Shown: piece after piece, positions 22,840 through 33,358 of the stretch
Numbering within the stretch: position 1 is the first letter of the stretch
Layout: every line of letters starts with the position of its first letter
Assembly: GCA_963556255.1 (NCBI GenBank)
Contig: OY744604.1
Span: 76,090,736 to 76,154,735, forward strand
Length of the DNA stretch: 64,000 bases
Reading direction: 5' to 3'
Source: Allolobophora icterica
Taxonomy: Eukaryota > Annelida > Clitellata > Crassiclitellata > Lumbricidae
Translations under genes and position numbers: made by a program
The notes under the pieces: model-generated
Databases searched by the model: none
Seen by the model: the letters and a program-made list of their open reading frames with translations, nothing else
What the model was told of the DNA's origin: nothing

Positions 22840-22990
22840 ACTGCCAGCACTGCCGCTTGGCCGACTCTCGCCTCTTCGCCGCTCTGCGGAATATTCATAG
22901 GCATGTCCTGCACGATCTGCTGCCCCCTGTAAAACGTATATGATAGGCCACTTCCTGCGCCCACGACCTCACGACCTGGAAATCCCGTCC
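22840..22990 (+). pseudogene. LINE C-terminal fragment, same family as 3797-4378
   Basis: It encodes CRLADSRLFAALRNIHRHVL followed by HDLLPPVKR. This is parallel to the DSRLFAGVIV ... HVLHELLPPIK segment in the 3.8-kb copy. It has no upstream RT and no clear tail. Confidence 0.65.
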
Positions 22991-23219
22991 ACTGATAGCT
23001 TGGCTAGAAAAACGTTCATTATCTGGATGCTTTATGAGGCGGCTTAGTATGCGCACGTGGGCAATAAATAATATAAATGTACATAAAAGCCAGTCCTAAT
23101 TTAAATATTTTCAAAGGCCAATTAAAGAGCTGGCTATTAGCTGAAAGGGCTCAACTGCAGCACTGATAAATCATCTCATAATGTCTAAACTAAGTTAGTT
23201 TAACTAACTGTTACTAACA

Positions 23220-23690
23220 GGTTTGCCTCTTGTGTGAAAGAAGGGTCATTGGTCTTATCTATCGTGTTGGCACCAGTTCGGGTCTGAGGTGACTACGGAG
23301 ATCTCTTCTCACCGCCACGTTACGATTAATAGTAATAAGGGAACCCTTCCTAACGGGACTTGATCCTTTCTGGGTCTCCTCTCGAGTCCAACTGACCTCC
23401 ACATGACGTCATAACACAGAGTACACCCAACTGGCATCAAAAGGAAATTCAACACCCTGGTATGAGTCAGGCCATAGTCAAGTAGCCCAATTACTTAGGG
23501 TTCTGATTGAGTCCGCCTAGTTGCTAAGTTTACTGTGTTAACTGTTAACTAGTGTGCATAATATGAATTATATGGTTCAGTTTGGGTTTAAAGATACAAC
23601 TGTCACTTTATGAATATTTTGTACATTCGATGTGGACCAATAAAGCGTTATGTTATGTTATGTTATGTTATGTTATGTTAAATGGGCATA
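23220..23690 (+). mobile_element. Retroposon with (ATGTT)n tail, copy 1
   Basis: It contains GGGAACCCTTCCTAACGGGA, later CTTTCTGGGTCTCC, then GACCAATAAAGCGTTATG and a (TTATG)n tail ending near 23680. A second copy at 35560-36000 has the same order (GACCCTTCCTAGCGGGATC, CTTCTGGGTTCCC, AATAAAACGCTATG, then the same pentamer). Confidence 0.65.
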
Positions 23691-24492
23691 TTTGAGACAC
23701 ATAATATTAGCAGCTGATATTAACATATTATGAGATGTATGTAATCTGCTTAAATACGTTTAAGTTGCTATACACCCAATTGCAGCTTGCATTTGGTTTC
23801 AATATTCTATTCTATCAAGTTTACTGCTAAATCAAGCTAGCCTTTTTACTGCGCTGGCAAAGAAAAGCTATATTATGACTTGGAACATTCAAGTGGTAAT
23901 GGTTTAGTCATACAACTTTGTAATGCGGAACTTATTGAGTCTAGACGTCCCACTGGAGCCATGTACATGTATGGCACTAACTTGCGAGTGGGTGGAGGCA
24001 TTGCTCTCCATCCAAGTAACGCTAGGTCTTCCGATATGGAAAAGGGCCATGAGAGGCCAAGAACCATAGCAATAATATACTAGGTTAAGTCGGTCGGCAT
24101 ATTGAAATCTAAAGCAGTGGTCTATACTTTGAGGCACCTGGAAAGAACGGTCCGATTGGAGGTCCTTGTCTCTCTTCACCTCTGAAGAGAAAGCAATGGC
24201 TTCCCGGTTCATATTGATTGTCTTATCATCCAAACTTGAACTCAGCGGTTTAGGGATAGTAGGCCTACAGAGCACATGAACATAATTTCACATGGTCGAG
24301 ACATGTTTAATTGATATTGTGTTACACGGTAATGGCAACAAAGATCATATTCTTCAGTCAATGCACCGGCGTGGCACTTTCAGATTTCCCTACTTCACCT
24401 TATCCCACGGTAACTTGAAATCGCGTTCAGATTACCCGGAGTAGGATAAGCACATTTAGGAAGCTTATAAATTCAGCTGCCACTTTATGAAC
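23691..24492. other. IgSF first intron; palindromic repeat
   Basis: 24375-24445 carries GGTAACTTGAAATCGCG followed by TTCAGATTACC, the interrupted palindrome also present near 28555 and 38645. No gene is recognised. Confidence 0.45.
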
Positions 24493-24500
24493 TATAGGTC

Positions 24501-24633
24501 CAGGGTGAGAATTGTCGGGGGGTTGGGGAGGTTTAAACCCCCAGTCTTTAAAGTCTTCATTGCACACCCAACTCCACGTATATCAAAGTCTAACCAACCC
24601 ACCCCCAGTCTTTTTCCAACAATTCTCATACTG
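24501..24633. mobile_element. hAT-type MITE, family CAGGGTGAGAATTGT, copy 2
   Basis: Same family as 9482-9625. Its flanks are TATAGGTC (24493-24500) and TACAGGTC (24634-24641), an 8-bp TSD with one mismatch. A duplicate of its last 25 bases lies just downstream (about 24660-24685), itself bordered by GCAAATCT on both sides. Confidence 0.85.
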
Positions 24634-25009
24634 TACAGGTCTAGCAAAGCAAATCTTTTCCCAACAATTCTCATACTGTACAGAGCAAATCTTACCAGGC
24701 GAACTAGAGGTTCGAAGGTGTCTTATAGAGCACCAATTTTAGCTTTGGAATGAAAACTGATTAGGTGTATGTAACTTCCTGCACTTTCATGGAGGTTATT
24801 TGTAGCTACATGTATATTGCGATATAGTGCAAGCGTACGTTTGCTTTAACACTTTTACGATCGGAGTATACTAAAACCGACTGGAAATGCAGTTATTCGT
24901 TAAAGTGTAAAGAAAAGAACAGTAGGCCTATTCTGTGTGTTGTGCAAAAAAGTAAATTAGTCGAACTCTCGTGCTTCTGTACGTATGTCGTCGAACAGTG
25001 TTTAATCTA

Positions 25010-25385
25010 GTCCCCCTCGTCTGGGAGGGGAAACCAGGTTTCTGGGGGAGCAAACAATTGACACAAAATTTTGTCTTCCATCTTTAAAAAGTTTCAGACT
25101 TTTACCAAATTTTTCCACTTTTCATCTTCGAAAAAAGTTGATGACCTTTTTTTTTTTTTAGTCCTTCACCCAATTTTTTACTTTTTTTCCTCTGTCAAAA
25201 AAAGTTGATGACCTTTTTTTTAGGAATCCATCTCTCTGGGGGGAAACCATGTATCCACATCGATCCTGGGGGGGGATTTTTCCTCCCCTGACGGTCTGTA
25301 CATTGTAATATTGCTCGCCTCTGGGGGGAAACATCAATCCTGGGGGGGAACTTTCCCCCCCCCCAAAGACGTCTAGATTACTCAC
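25010..25385. repeat. MITE-like repeat with GTTGATGACC units
   Basis: AATCTAG near 25001 is the inverse of CTAGATT at 25373-25379. Inside, AAAAAGTTGATGACC with poly-T recurs, along with GGGGGGAAACC words. The phrase GTCGTCGAAC occurs on both outer sides. The unit resembles the tandem repeats in the MITE at 38979. No TSD was established. Confidence 0.5.
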
Positions 25386-25935
25386 TGGTCGTCGAACTTC
25401 TGTACGTATAGGCCCTACGTCGTCGAACTGCGTATATCTCCGGCATTCATAAATGCCAGCTGACCAATTAATTGGTAGAACACAGAGGGAAGGTTAGTTA
25501 GAAAAGCCAGTTGGAAAAGCGCCAATGATTAGATTTGAAATGATCGACAGTTCTGTTGATGGAAAGAAATGTTGTTTAGTTTTAGCCTACAAGTGACTGA
25601 TGGTGGAAAGAGTGGAAAGCAAATGTAGAGACGTGGATCCTTCAGAGTAGACTCAGTAGAGGCATGTGTGCACTTCTGTTACGCCTCCCACCTGAGAGAC
25701 AAAGTGCCACACCTCGTCTACTAAAGGGGGCCCCACGTGACGTGTTGGAGGCACAGGTGAGGAAGAAGGTCGACATGCTGAAAACACACCAGGATTCGTA
25801 CCCTGTAGCCAAATGGACCTTGTTAAGCGTGAATCACCTACTTCTTTATACGAAGGCCTCACCTTACCCTGCAGTCTCACACTGCGTCTTATAATACCAG
25901 GATGTACCAGAGACCCTTCCGCCGGAAGTGATTTG

Positions 25936-26018
25936 TCAGCGATGGCCGAGTGTGAACATATGTCCGCGTCCCCTATGGGTCGGGGAATCCACCGATTCGG
26001 GTTCGATTCCTCCAACAC
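25936..26018 (+). mobile_element. tRNA-Leu/Ser-like pseudogene or SINE head
   Basis: GATGGCCGAGTG (A box) and GGGTTCGATTCCTCC (B box) are separated by a segment able to form a long variable arm (TCCCC ... GGGGA). The 5' and 3' acceptor strands do not pair, so it is not a working tRNA. Confidence 0.55.
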
Positions 26019-26339
26019 GTACTTTTCAGGATTTCCTAACTCAGTTTCATCTATTCGTGGCCAAACTAAACCTCGATGGCGCTCCAGAAGTTCGTCCGCC
26101 TCACTGGCGGTTTCCATTTAACTAGAATACACCAGAGACATCGCTATTCACATTTACATTGCGCTAGTTCACAAATAATACACGTATGCCTCAGAAAACA
26201 CCGTAACTAATCTACAACTGAATTCAAGAACTATCTGCAACTATTGCTACCTCACAACAATCACTGTCGAAGTTTAGAGTAAGGTAAGGGACCTATCGTG
26301 ATTCTCCCCTCATTGCCCTATACTCACAACCTCGATGTC
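26019..26339. other. IgSF first intron, no feature seen
   Basis: No gene or terminal repeat recognised. Confidence 0.4.
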
Positions 26340-26650
26340 CTGATCCTCCGAGAGCTTCCGATTCCGATCGATCTCTCAGAGGCAGACGGCCGAATTTCTC
26401 GCTTCGATCGATTTCCCCTGATTTCTGATATCGATCGATCGATTCTCGACTTCTGTTGCCCCCGGTTTCGAGCTATTAAATTTCGACGACGACGGTCGCT
26501 CGACGCGACAATTACCCCGACACCCGCAGGTGTCGCTTACAATGTATTTGAGCCGACGGAGCTAGAAAACGCAAATGGCGGCCCAATAATGCGCAAATGG
26601 CGATCAACAGAAAGTCGCAAATGGCGGCCACCAAAATCGCTGGAAAACCC
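26340..26650. promoter_or_regulatory. CpG- and GATCGATC-rich block with three YY1-like sites
   Basis: GCAAATGGCGGCC occurs at 26571-26583 and 26617-26629, and GCAAATGGCGATC at 26593-26605. These fit the YY1 core ATGGCGG. The surrounding DNA is unusually CpG-rich for the window (CGACGACGGTCGCTCGACGCG) and has repeated GATCGATCGATC words. It lies inside the first intron, about 0.75 kb past the signal-peptide exon. Enhancer or alternative promoter use is inference. A 139-codon plus-strand frame covers the block but has no family likeness. Confidence 0.35.
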
Positions 26651-26979
26651 AGTAGCGGGCGTTCGACGTTCCCTACACTTCGAAGTTAAAAACAACTTCA
26701 AAACAGCAGGCGGTTAATGCTTCCTGTTTCAAGGACATCATTTCTTTACCAATAATTATTATACTTTCACATTAAAGGTTCTTCCAACTCCCTGATCTTA
26801 AGTCATTTTATGGAGTTTTGTCTTTATGCGTACCTTTTATTTCCATTAGGTGCCTTCTCAGTAAGTGATTTTCAGCTGCATGACATGCGATTGTCGGATT
26901 GAATTCGATATAGGCATCTGGTTTGAACCAGTGAAAGACTACTACCCCATCACTTTCTTCTACAAATCGCTCCAACAAA

Positions 26980-27180
26980 TTCGAACCTTTCTCGTCCTCA
27001 ACGAAACTCGCCTAAGCAGCCCCTCTGCCTCCTCTTTCTGGTCTCTCTAGCAATCTGACTCGTAGCTTCATTTGGAATCTCTGGACAACCCCTCAGAGAC
27101 AACGCAGCGTCGCGAGTAAGCTGATGCTTTACGCTTAGCTTTTACAGTATCAATTTTGAAATTTGGAGTTTGCTATCACG
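26980..27180. repeat. Dispersed repeat with CTCTGCCTCCTC...GGTCTCTC, copy 1
   Basis: The order CTCGTCCT, CTCTGCCTC, CTGGTCTCTC, GCAATCTGA, CTCTGGACA and TACGCTTAGCTTTTACAGTA is shared with 50820-51270. A diverged form flanks the MITE at 53341-53960. Confidence 0.65.
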
Positions 27181-27301
27181 ATTGCTCTGTATATAACAGC
27201 CTCACCTCAATTCTAGTCCATATTTTCGATCGATGTATGAGCTTAAAAATATTTTAAATTGCATAAAAATGTATCATGTAGGCTACGTTAAGCTCTCATA
27301 C

Positions 27302-27362
27302 CTGCATATTCTCCAACTAGCATGAAGGTCATCAGTGCCAGAATGAGAAATTGATATACCAT
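27302..27362 (-). CDS. IgSF gene, exon 1: start codon and signal peptide
   Basis: The start ATG (27362-27360) is in good context (CAAGATGG). It encodes MVYQFLILALMTFMLVGEYA, a compact hydrophobic signal peptide. The exon ends GCAG|GTATGA after the first base of a Gly codon, phase 1, which matches the phase 1 acceptor of the V-type exon at 21627. Signal exons ending in phase 1 are the rule in IgSF genes. The intron would be 5.7 kb. A small unrecognised exon in between cannot be excluded. Confidence 0.75.
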
Positions 27363-27455
27363 CTTGTCCACAGCCGAACGTTCTCAATTGGAACTGAAGA
27401 ACAGTTTCAAAGGCGTGGCGCAAAGCAGGATAGTTATATTGTTATTTCAAAATCA

Positions 27456-27463
27456 TTTTTATA
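27456..27463 (-). promoter_or_regulatory. TATA box of the IgSF gene
   Basis: TATAAAAA on the minus strand lies about 95 bp upstream of the start codon. That would place transcription start near 27430 with a 5' leader of about 65-70 bases and no other ATG in between. Confidence 0.5.
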
Positions 27464-28529
27464 CATTGTTATACCAACAAATACTTATTCATTTCTACAG
27501 TTTAGATAAAAAATTGTTTTCTTTGTCTCACAGTCAAGGTCAGCTTTCCTATACCGGTATCAAAAGATTAATTTAATATTTTGAAGACTTATTTCAAGGT
27601 TGTCAAAAATAGTAGGCCGAAATGAACAAGGCGTGACTCTCAGAATCCCCCAAGGTCGTGACTTGCTGGGAATGCCATCAATGTCACAACAAGACATTCA
27701 GGGCTATCGATGAATTCAATATAAGAACATCTGCAGACATTATCGAAGTAAATAAGCAATAAGAAAACATAACAGGAGTGCGGCAAACAGATTTTCATCT
27801 TGGCAAGAGTACAACAAGCACTTATTCATTTCTGTAGTTTGATAATTTCAGTCGATGATAAAGCGTTGCTTTCTTCTCTTGTACTGAGAAAATGTTTCCT
27901 GGATCAAGTGACTAATTTAATATTTCTGATGAGTAATTTAAAAGTATCAAAAGTATCAAAGCCGCTAGGCGTAATTGTCGGAAATCGCTTGTCGGAAATT
28001 TACTGGAAAATGCCAGCAATGTCACAACAAAACGATAAGGACGACTGATGAAGTTCATAAAAGGACATCTGGAGGAATTATGCAAGTAAATAAGTAAGAA
28101 GGTACAAAATAAGTAAATAAGCAAGTAACTTATTTTATTATATGAGGTATATCCATTACCTCAGTCAGGAACGCAGGCGTAATATTAGCAACATTGTCAT
28201 TTTTGAATTAATGTTGTCTTCGAAAAAGTCTACTCAAAACTATTTATTCTCCTAGCGAAAGTAATTCTATACGCTGGCTTTTTTAATGGAAGTTATTATA
28301 AATTCCATACCCAGACAATGCAGATGCAGGGTGATTGGATCACATTTTCCGAGTTTCACTTTTCGAAATCATTTAACTGATTTTATACACTTTGAAAGGT
28401 CCTTTAAAGGCGCTATGTAAATGCTCAGATATACTTGCATGCATACGTACAAACGTACATGCATGCTTAAGGACTGACACAAACATCAAAGCAGATATCC
28501 GAGTAGATATTTGCTGGTGAGCAATTTCA
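27464..28529. other. Upstream of the IgSF gene, no gene seen
   Basis: AT-rich. A direct duplication is visible: CACTTATTCATTTCTGTAGTTTGATAA (about 27817-27843) echoes TACTTATTCATTTCTACAGTTT at about 27482, with further matches around ACATCTG. The phrase ATACCCAGACAATGCA recurs from 21847. Confidence 0.4.
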
Positions 28530-28660
28530 GATTACCCCTACTTCACCTTACCCCACGGTAACTTGAAATCGCTTTCAGATTACCGGGAGGAAGGATGAAA
28601 TCGATTTCAATTTACCTCTGAGGGTAGGCTGAAGACGATTTCTGATTACCCCTCATATTA
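28530..28660. repeat. Tandem interrupted palindromes TGAAATCG...TTTCAGATTACC
   Basis: GGTAACTTGAAATCG, then CTTTCAGATTACC, is nearly its own complement. Two further diverged copies follow to 28655. Single copies are at 24375-24450 and 38642-38675, and half copies flank the element at 36944-38624. Confidence 0.7.
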
Positions 28661-28705
28661 ATGTTGTCCATTTTTCATTGGTCTAATCGACAGTCGCATA
28701 TAATA

Positions 28706-28965
<260 letters not shown>

Positions 28966-30033
28966 TGTCAATATTTATAATTAAACTGTCGTTACCCCTC
29001 CCCAGTGCATGATGTACGATAAGTTATCTTTCTCTGTATATCACAATTACGTCAACTACGTATGAGTAATGAAACATGCAAATCTTGCACATTAACTAAA
29101 TGATATGGTAACTGCCAGTGACTGTATTATCTTTTAGATACCCATTAGCCATAAATGCTTAAATTTATGTCGATTAACAACCTGTTGTGCTATAATGAAA
29201 TGGGGCAGCTGGCACGCATATCGTATTTGTCTGACTGGCCGCTTGGGTTTATAGGCGTTGCGGTCAATGATTAAAATCAGCCGTTGGAAGCAGCATGTAC
29301 TGTAGCGTTAATGTTTTCCTCAGTGATGGGCAATAGTTAACTAAAAAGATGCTAACTTTTATGTTAACTTTCTGACAACGATCACAAGCCAAACTAACCT
29401 CTCTAACAGCCTTACTCACATTTTCTATTAAAATCTCTGTAAAATATTCTGTCAATGTCAAGATGACTTCCCAAGCAACGGGCAGTATCACTATTCCCAG
29501 AGCCCATATGTATACTTTGATGATATGTCTCTGCTTATCCAAATCAGGAATTACCAACACCTCTCTGCACACATTTCCGTTATATTGTATATTGATCAAC
29601 CATCCTCACCTAGTAAAAAATACAAAACAAGTAAAGAACCCTAGGGTACATCGGCTCTAACACGGACCAGTCTTCTTGAAAAGTACTAATCAAAACCTCA
29701 CCCCACATAGTCCAGGTAATTCATTAATGACATATGGATCATTGTAAACATGCTACGACTATAACAACCTGCATGAAAGAAAAAACGAAATTGATTATTG
29801 ACTGCAATTATTTCTTCTAGGTTTTCCAATTAGGTTGAATGTTTGTTTATCTTGTGCCTGTATGTAATGTGTCATGCACTTTGAACTAGTGTATCGGTGG
29901 TTTCGATACAATTAGCATTTCTTTGATATTTTATTTGTTTCAGATAACATTATTGAGACAATCATTCAATCTTGTATGTTTCACGTCTTTTATTCAATAA
30001 ATGTATCATGAGTTGTAAGCATAAGAATTTCTC
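28966..30033. other. No certain gene; one hydrophobic minus-strand frame
   Basis: 29264-29599 on the minus strand is open for 111 codons, with a hydrophobic run HIIKVYIWALGIVILPVAWE. It has no in-frame ATG start, a stop lies just upstream, and I see no splice acceptor that enters the frame. I do not call it as a gene. Confidence 0.35.
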
Positions 30034-30041
30034 ATTTTAGC

Positions 30042-30375
30042 CAGTGGCGTCACTAGGGATGGTGTCACCCAGTGCGGTAAGTCATGGTGTCACCCCCATG
30101 GGGACAGGTCGGGCCTTGGGGGCAGCTTCCGAATTTCACAAAATTTTACCTGGTGATACCTGGCACATAAAGGAGTCTAACGCGCCTATTCCCGACTTCG
30201 GGAAATGATCCGAATTTTTTTCACAATTTTTTAAAATTCTATAAAACGCAATGGAAAACCAGTGGAAGATCTGTTTACCAGTGATCTCTACATCAGTGAT
30301 GTTTACGCGTTTAGCGGAAGTCACGTGATGGAACCACGGCGCCATATTATTTATAAATAATTATTATAGCGCAAT
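30042..30375 (+). repeat. Left terminal arm of the 6.8-kb hAT element
   Basis: It runs from CAGTGGCGTCACT through CCATGGGGACAGG, CTTCCGAATTTCAC, CCCGACTTCGGGAAATGATC and CGTGATGGAACCACGGCGCC to ATTATTATAGCGCAATGC. It matches 36326-36877 inverted at high identity. Confidence 0.9.
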
Positions 30376-30467
30376 GCCTACACAACGTCTTGAAAACTTT
30401 AATATAGCAGATAATCATTTCTTGTTTATTGTTAGATATTTGCAGTCTTGTTGTCAAGACCTTAAAC

Positions 30468-30655
30468 CTCAAGACCAAGACCAAGACCAACCCTTTGAAC
30501 CTCGAGACCAAGACCAAGACCAAGACCTTGAACCTCGAGACCAAGACCAACACCAAGACCTTGAACCTCGAGACCAAGACCAAGACCAAGACTTTGAACC
30601 TCGAGACCAAGACCAAGACCAAGACTTTGAACCTCAAGACCAAAACCGAGACCAA
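30468..30655. repeat. 33-bp satellite of CAAGAC hexamers, block 1
   Basis: The unit is CTCGAG, three ACCAAG hexamers, then ACTTTGAAC, repeated about five times. Because 33 is a multiple of three, both strands stay open and give Asp-Gln or Val-Leu repeats. Block 2 is at 31214-31400 in the same orientation, with an inverted GGTCTTGGTCTTG stretch at its left edge and CTTGGTCTCGAG at its right edge. Confidence 0.85.
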
Positions 30656-30768
30656 GACCCCAAAAATCACATTCAGCTCAAGACTTCTTTTTCTTACAAA
30701 AAAAATTGTCAAGTCGGACAACTCGTTATTTTAATGAAAACGTGAGTCTTTTATTTTATTCAGGCAAA

Positions 30769-31125
30769 TTAACTGTAAATGCAGACTGCAGAGAATTCCG
30801 AATTCTTACAAAGTTCTTCATGCAAAATGTTATTCCAATGCCTTTTGTATTTTATAAAAATCAATTCACCCAGAATTTTCTGACCAAGACTTGACCTGTG
30901 GGGCCTCATAAAAATTCTGCCATGTGGAAAAATACGTTCTACAGGTGCTGAAGTCGCTGGCACACAAAGTAGCTTTTCAAGCACTGGATGTAAATGTACA
31001 AATCGTGAGCCTTTTTGAAATCCTCCCATGGTTTATCAGAAAAAGTCTCGGCAGGGCTTCCAGACACAGCATAACTTAGTTGCTGCTGCCAGTGGGTTTT
31101 CCCGGCCAACAAGACTTGCATCCGT
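30769..31125 (-). pseudogene. hAT transposase C-terminal dimerisation segment, decayed
   Basis: The minus strand reads KPWEDFKKAHDLYIYIQCL in one frame, then in another LHPVLEKLLCVPATSAPVER and IFPHGRIFMRPHRSSLGQKI. This is the hAT dimerisation motif (SAPVER-x-FS-x-GG-x-I-x-x-P-x-R-x-x-L), with HGR replacing GG. The catalytic part is missing and there is at least one frameshift. It lies between the two satellite blocks and is consistent with the hAT shell around it. Confidence 0.75.
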
Positions 31126-31213
31126 CCGTAGGTATTTGTCGTAGGCTATGATGCAAATAGGCTTGATAAAGTTTTAAATTCTTGAGTTTTGTTAAATGGC
31201 TGTTTATATTGAC

Positions 31214-31400
31214 AGCCGGTCTTGGTCTTGGTCTTGAAAAACCAAGACCAAGACTTTGAACCTCGAGACCAAGACCAAGACCAAGATCTTGAACCTCAAG
31301 ACCAAGACCAAGACCAAGACTTTTGGTCTCAAGACCAAGACCAAGACCAAGACTTTTAAAAACGAACTCGAGTGCACTCGAGACCAAGACCTTGGTCTCG
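31214..31400. repeat. 33-bp satellite of CAAGAC hexamers, block 2
   Basis: Same unit as 30468-30655 with more variation, bordered by inverted GGTCTTG copies so that the ends can fold back. Confidence 0.8.
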
Positions 31401-31529
31401 AGGACAAAAAGACTGTATATTTGGCCCCTTCCAAGCTTTATTGTTCTGCCTATTTCTTGTCCTTAACCGAAACCCGCTTTTGCAGCAACTTTGCCTCCCT
31501 TCTCTGGCCTCTGGCAATTGTAATTATAA

Positions 31530-31690
31530 TCAAGAACTGATATAGCGCCAGTGTAGTTAAAGGCTTTCAGGTGCTTGCGAAACTGGGCAGGAGGGAGCAT
31601 GATGTCAACCCCAAGAGCCTGAGGTAAGCAGTTACAGCTGGAGGGGCCCAGGACAGAAAAACTCCGAGACTGGTTGTCACGGATGAAGGA
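31530..31690 (-). pseudogene. LINE C-terminal fragment (L2/CR1-like)
   Basis: The minus strand reads SRSFSVLGPSSCNCLPQALG, then MLPPAQFRKHLKAFNYTGAI. This follows the LINE C-terminal pattern (RAFSVxGPxxWNxLPxxLR ... F+xxLKxxL). A GATATAGCGCC phrase lies at the end. It is 5'-truncated. Confidence 0.6.
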
Positions 31691-32399
31691 AGAGATATGG
31701 CAAACTTCATGAGGCCTCTATAAGACGGATCTAGTCAACCGGACTTGGATCTCCACAGGACAATTCAAGCTGTGGCTCTGTGCCTAGCTTTGAAGTGGAG
31801 CTTTATAAATTTAGAGTTTACAATTGTAAAGGGACCATGAGAATTGATAAGGTGAAATAACCAGATAATAATTGTATTGTTTATATTTAACAAAATTATT
31901 TATTTCATAATGTATGTAAATAACTATGATTATCTGAAATAGTAATTACCTTTTTGAGTAATTTGGGTTCTATTTATAAGGGATTTTGGAAGTAGAGGGG
32001 TGATATATCACCGGGTAAACTACCACATCAGCATGTGACTAAGATTAAGGAAAACCATGCCTAAATTCCTGTATTGCAAACAAGTTTTGCAAACCTTACA
32101 AGTCAGGAATATCCACCTCTTACTGTCTTACACAAACACAACCTCATCAAGCACAGTCTGTGGATTGCAATCTTACAGCAAAAGTGCAGTTCAGGTGCAT
32201 CTACACTTCTTCCAGAAGATCCAATACGTGTCACAGAGAAGTACTAAACACGACAGCATAACATTAAACAAAATTAAGGCTCTACTCCAGTACCAGAATC
32301 TGAACATAAGAATAAAATCATTCTTTATTGCACTTCTGTGTCTTAGCAAATGCAACACAAGTAATGGTTATCACAAATGATGACCAAATGCAATGCAAG
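31691..32399. other. Inside hAT shell, nothing recognised
   Basis: No conserved protein or terminal repeat seen. A plus-strand frame at 32057-32380 has no family likeness. Confidence 0.4.
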
Positions 32400-32640
32400 T
32401 ATCTTATTTAGTATTTAATTTAATAAAGTATTTAATTTAGTACAAGCATACTGCAAGTGATAACTAATATACAAGTACTACAAAATTGGTATGTCACAAG
32501 TGATAATTAAAGTTTAATACAAGTAATACTTAAACCTGTATACCACAAGTGATAACTAAAATTAAATACAAGTAATACATAAATCGGTATGTCACAAGCA
32601 ATACTTTGGATGTGTATACCAGCAACATGGAAGTAACAAC
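32400..32640. repeat. Degenerate tandem repeat, unit about 60-65 bp
   Basis: The phrases CACAAGTGATAACTAAA, TTAAATACAAGTAATAC and GGTATGTCACAAG recur three to four times with substitutions. Confidence 0.65.
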
Positions 32641-33049
32641 AAACAGAAAGATGAAACACCTATAAAAAATTATTCTGCATTACATTTAAGATAGTACAAC
32701 ACCATTTTCAGCTTCCAAGAACAGTGCAGTAGCCAGGTAAAAACAATAAGCTTACATAAGTATTGTGACCAACAGCACTTAATCGATAAAAGTTAATGAT
32801 TGTTGCAAAGCTATTAACATCATACTTAATAATCACATCAACAATACTCGTGGTGGAAAAAGTAATAGCAACAATAGGGCGGTCCAAAAAATGAAGATTG
32901 AAATATATCAAAGGCATGTTGTTTATTTGTACATCTGGTATAAGAAACCCATAGTGCAAAATATTAAAAAGGTTTGACTACAGGATTACAGGACGCTCAA
33001 TGCCGTCAAAGTTTTAATAAACTTACTACACTATAAATACTGCGATATG
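32641..33049. other. Inside hAT shell, nothing recognised
   Basis: AT-rich filler without a recognisable gene. Confidence 0.4.
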
Positions 33050-33358
33050 GTGGGCAGAGGCGGCCAGTCAACGAGCAATGAGTATGGTAGTTGAAGTCCC
33101 CCATAATCAAGGACGTTTCCTAATTGGCCATTTCTAGTAGTTTGCATAATCCTTGGTCAGCTTCTTCATTGGCATCTGGTACTCTATAGCAAACTCCCAC
33201 AAGCATCTTAGATTTTTTTAATTGAATTTCACACCAGACACTTTCTTTGAAGGTCTCGTTCCTCATATCACCTTTTTCTACTGCATTAATGCTGCTATTA
33301 ACATACAGCAAAACCCCTCCAGCCCCATGCCCAACTGGTTTCTGGTTAACACGATCCA
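33050..33358 (-). pseudogene. Non-LTR retrotransposon endonuclease fragment
   Basis: The minus strand reads GHGAGGVLLYVNSSINAVEK, then SVWCEIQLKKSKMLVGVCYR and VPDANEEADQGL. A frameshift and stop follow, and then the endonuclease motif LIMGDFNYHTH appears. These are the central motifs of LINE apurinic endonucleases (GGV-x-L-Y, W-x-E, G-x-x-YR-x-P, GDFN). The 5' side is cut by the Helitron at 33359. The N-terminal catalytic part is not recognisable beyond it. Confidence 0.8.

Noticed and set aside
25653..26121. Long frames on both strands around the tRNA-like sequence
   Set aside because: No family likeness; the tRNA boxes indicate a SINE.
26298..26717. 139-codon plus-strand frame
   Set aside because: CpG-rich DNA without domain likeness, inside an intron; kept only as a possible regulatory block.
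29264..29599. Minus-strand hydrophobic frame, possible membrane protein
   Set aside because: No ATG, a stop just upstream, and no acceptor entering the frame.
30347..30745. [14 protein letters not shown] and [13 protein letters not shown] repeat proteins on opposite strands
   Set aside because: The 33-bp satellite is a multiple of three, so all frames stay open; no start, splice or homology support.
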